The notes beneath the pieces are model-generated. The model was not told where the DNA came from. It did not search any database and saw only the letters and a list, made by a program, of their open reading frames with translations. DNA of 64,000 nucleotides from Nitrospinaceae bacterium. GTDB lineage: Bacteria; Nitrospinota; Nitrospinia; Nitrospinales; Nitrospinaceae. How positions within the stretch are numbered: the stretch's first letter is position 1; the number at the start of each line of letters is the position of its first letter. A program made the translations under genes and the position numbers. The stretch is taken from assembly GCA_024644405.1 (NCBI GenBank), contig JAHELC010000001.1, positions 134,854 to 198,853 of the forward strand. The letters are read 5' to 3'. Shown in pieces: positions 62,193-64,000 of this stretch.

Positions 62193-63038
62193 TCAGTCTG
62201 CCCACGGCACCGCGCGCAATGCCAGGAATAAGGGAATTTCCTGCCGCGCCCGATTTTCCGCTTTCGCACGCCTGCCCGGCTCGCTGGTCTTATGGGATGT
62301 CCACTCTTCCAATCCGTCCACACACAAACCGGCCTCGGTCAACGCCTGAAAATAACTCTGTAAAGGACGGTGGTAGGTCACGGTAAAAGACTGGGATTGC
62401 GCAAAGGGCGGCGTCAGGATAGGAATGGCCGATTCGGAACCGTACAAATCCACCCGGCGGTATTGAATTTTTTTCTGCTCGTCCCAACCCCAATGCGTTT
62501 GCCGGGGAATCCGAAAACAGGGGTGCGTCGTGACCATCACAAAACGTCCCCCCGGCTTCAACCACCGTTTTACATTGCGCATGACGGGAAGGAGGGATTC
62601 GATATTTTGAAGCGCCAGCAGGCAGACCACCGCATCGAAGGTCTTCCCCTGGAGCGCCTGGGGAGCCTGCGCATCCGCGTGTTCGAAGCGGAGAGAGGAA
62701 TCCGACCGGGATTGCGCAAATCGAATCATCTCTTCCGAGGTGTCGAGTCCGGTCACCTTCATCTTTCGCTGGGAAAGATACCGGGAATACACCCCCTGCC
62801 CGCAGGCCAGGTCCAAAACCGCATCGCCCTTCTTAAGCTGCATCAACTGCAACGCACCGGGAAAAATAACCGCTTTCTGGTACTCGCTGCCCTTCAATCC
62901 GACCAAAGCGTCATACCATTGCGCTGCCTGGTCCCACACGGCGGAAGGCTTTTTCGATGCCGGTTTCCCTGTGCGCGGTGAAGTCTTTTTCGATTTCCCG
63001 GACGGGCGGGTCTTTTTTGTTTTCATGTTCCGGCTCAT
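62193..63038 (-). CDS. Class I SAM-dependent methyltransferase with basic N-terminus
   Basis: The protein has 281 residues. The first ~30 residues are Lys/Arg/Ser-rich (KTKKTRPSGKSKKTS), unusual for the family. Then comes the SAM-binding motif VLDLACGQGVYSRYL, GLDTSEEM, and FDAVVCLLALQNIE, as in UbiE-like small-molecule methyltransferases. Substrate unknown. The 137-residue gene follows directly. Confidence 0.88.
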   Translation of the reverse strand: MSRNMKTKKTRPSGKSKKTSPRTGKPASKKPSAVWDQAAQWYDALVGLKGSEYQKAVIFPGALQLMQLKKGDAVLDLACGQGVYSRYLSQRKMKVTGLDTSEEMIRFAQSRSDSSLRFEHADAQAPQALQGKTFDAVVCLLALQNIESLLPVMRNVKRWLKPGGRFVMVTTHPCFRIPRQTHWGWDEQKKIQYRRVDLYGSESAIPILTPPFAQSQSFTVTYHRPLQSYFQALTEAGLCVDGLEEWTSHKTSEPGRRAKAENRARQEIPLFLALRAVPWAD

Positions 63039-63147
63039 TCTGTTTTCACAAGTAGACCTTGCCCTATCGGGAAGGACACCGTATAATTTTGTAAGTTATT
63101 TCGCCTGAATCGATTCCGCCGACAATCTTACCACACGAGGACTTTCC

Positions 63148-63618
63148 ATGAGTAGCAACAAACACTTTCTAAAAAACTGGATCGCAGCAATCTGGATCGC
63201 CGTGTCGCTGACCCTGGTCTGGGGATGCGCGACCACGACTGAAAAAAATCTTGAGCGCCTGGACAAAACTCTCCGTATCTACAATAATGCGTTTGAAAGC
63301 AAGGCCGAAAGCGGAGGTTCGTCCTACGTATTAAACGATTACCGGATGGACTACCTGCTGAAATACGGTGAAATCCAGGGCCGGGTTTCATTTCTAGAGG
63401 CCCAGACACTCAATATCGCTTACTTCAAGGGTGGCAAACCATTGGAAATCAGCGCAGAAGACCCCGAAGGTGAAATCGATGAAGCGGTGATTACCATGCG
63501 GTACAAGGTGACCGTCTCTCCCAGCAACCGGTTGAAAACCTTTATTCACGAGCAACACTGGAAACTCGATGGTGAAACCTGGCAGCTGGAACCCAACTTG
63601 AAACCGTTCCTCAATTGA
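63148..63618 (+). CDS. Lipoprotein, hypothetical, 156 aa
   Basis: Signal peptide with lipobox LVWGC (Cys at about residue 27). The mature domain begins with a helical region (NLERLDKTLRIYNNAFES) and ends in beta-rich sequence with a Trp pair (HWKLDGETWQLEPN), resembling a small lipid- or envelope-associated domain. No family recognised. It converges with sfsA (10-base gap). Confidence 0.72.
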   Translation: MSSNKHFLKNWIAAIWIAVSLTLVWGCATTTEKNLERLDKTLRIYNNAFESKAESGGSSYVLNDYRMDYLLKYGEIQGRVSFLEAQTLNIAYFKGGKPLEISAEDPEGEIDEAVITMRYKVTVSPSNRLKTFIHEQHWKLDGETWQLEPNLKPFLN

Positions 63619-63628
63619 TCTTTCAGGC

Positions 63629-64000
63629 TCACAGAACCACTTCAACCGGATCGTTCAGGTTCACCGCCGATGCCGTCACCTTGCAGTTGATTCCGTAAAG
63701 CTCCACTCCCGCCCGTTTGGCTTCCCGCAACCGCTCGCCGAACTCAGGATCAATGGCATCATTGGAGGTGATCGATCGGGTATCGGATCTCTGGGAAACG
63801 AACACCACCGCCGCCCGGTTTCCTTTGCGTTTCAGTTCAGTTAACTCCTCGACATGCCTGCGGCCCCGTTCGGTCGGCGCGTCTGGAAATTTTCCCACCG
63901 TCTGCTCCACCAGGCTCACGGACTTGACCTCAACCCACATGGGGCCGTCTGAAAAGTTCAGTTGAAAATCAAACCGGCTGTGACCCACCTTGACCTCGGA
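63629..64000 (-). CDS. sfsA: SfsA family protein (5' part outside the window)
   Basis: The visible 124 C-terminal residues match SfsA: GHSRFDFQL, WVEVKSVSLVE, FPDAPTERGRRHVEEL, and a C-terminal AVVFVSQRSDTRSI...NDAIDPEFGERL. SfsA is a nuclease-like-fold protein first linked to maltose metabolism; its function is unclear. The frame continues through the right edge, so the GTG at 63988 is an internal Val, not the start. Confidence 0.92.
   Translation of the reverse strand, partial: SEVKVGHSRFDFQLNFSDGPMWVEVKSVSLVEQTVGKFPDAPTERGRRHVEELTELKRKGNRAAVVFVSQRSDTRSITSNDAIDPEFGERLREAKRAGVELYGINCKVTASAVNLNDPVEVVL

Overview
The window looks like chromosome from a Gram-negative, probably marine, free-living bacterium. 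Gene content fits a member of Nitrospinota (Nitrospina-like) or a related deltaproteobacterial-type lineage: outer-membrane porin, lipoproteins, bacterial sucrose synthase, NhaD-type Na+/H+ antiporter, MEP isoprenoid genes, a ThiD-ThiN fusion and a split GlmU. This assignment is an inference from gene content; no rRNA or tRNA gene was recognised in the window. Coding density is high and most genes are housekeeping, in short operons.

Layout. 1-5.8 kb: the start of thiO at the edge, then an iron-linked block on the minus strand (bacterioferritin, a [2Fe-2S] ferredoxin behind two near-consensus Fur boxes, a DUF2325 protein, an outer-membrane porin-like protein and two periplasmic FMN-binding proteins). 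5.9-9.6 kb: map-era diverging from hemW-mazG. 10-13.5 kb: two cold-shock genes with matching leaders, a small haem-copper-oxidase-like membrane protein, a glycosyltransferase and an SH3-domain protein. 13.5-18.7 kb: sucrose synthase next to a two-component system. 18.8-27 kb: SDR, lipoprotein, ArsC-like protein, an intergenic mosaic of short palindromic repeats, gatB, secreted/TPR proteins, peroxiredoxin and aminopeptidase P. 27-33.5 kb: methyltransferase, sulfatase-modifying-factor-like protein, D-2-hydroxyacid dehydrogenase, TraB, uvrB and a PilZ protein. 33.6-40 kb: rod-shape operon mreB-mreC-mreD-mrdA diverging from ppiD. 40-45.6 kb: thiD-thiN fusion, glmS, a degenerate GlmU-like protein, a uridyltransferase-only GlmU and a Fis-type protein. 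45.8-52.8 kb: mtaB, smpB, an EamA transporter, then ispA-dxs-hisB-hisH. 53.3-64 kb: nhaD, comF, argD, an MscS-like protein, tgt, a Kef-type antiporter that looks horizontally acquired, small unknown genes, and the end of sfsA.

Working together. The Fur-box block couples iron storage, Fe-S protein expression and possibly a flavin-based periplasmic electron path under iron control. glmS with two GlmU relatives feeds UDP-GlcNAc into the cell wall built by the Mre/PBP2 system. dxs and ispA provide prenyl precursors and sit with histidine genes. thiO and thiD-thiN serve thiamine synthesis. The most unusual points are a GlmU-like protein with both active sites apparently altered, a bacterioferritin that keeps the haem Met but lacks part of its ferroxidase site, the porin/twin-FMN-protein module, the Kef cassette with 13-bp inverted flanks, and the repeat-rich gap upstream of gatB.
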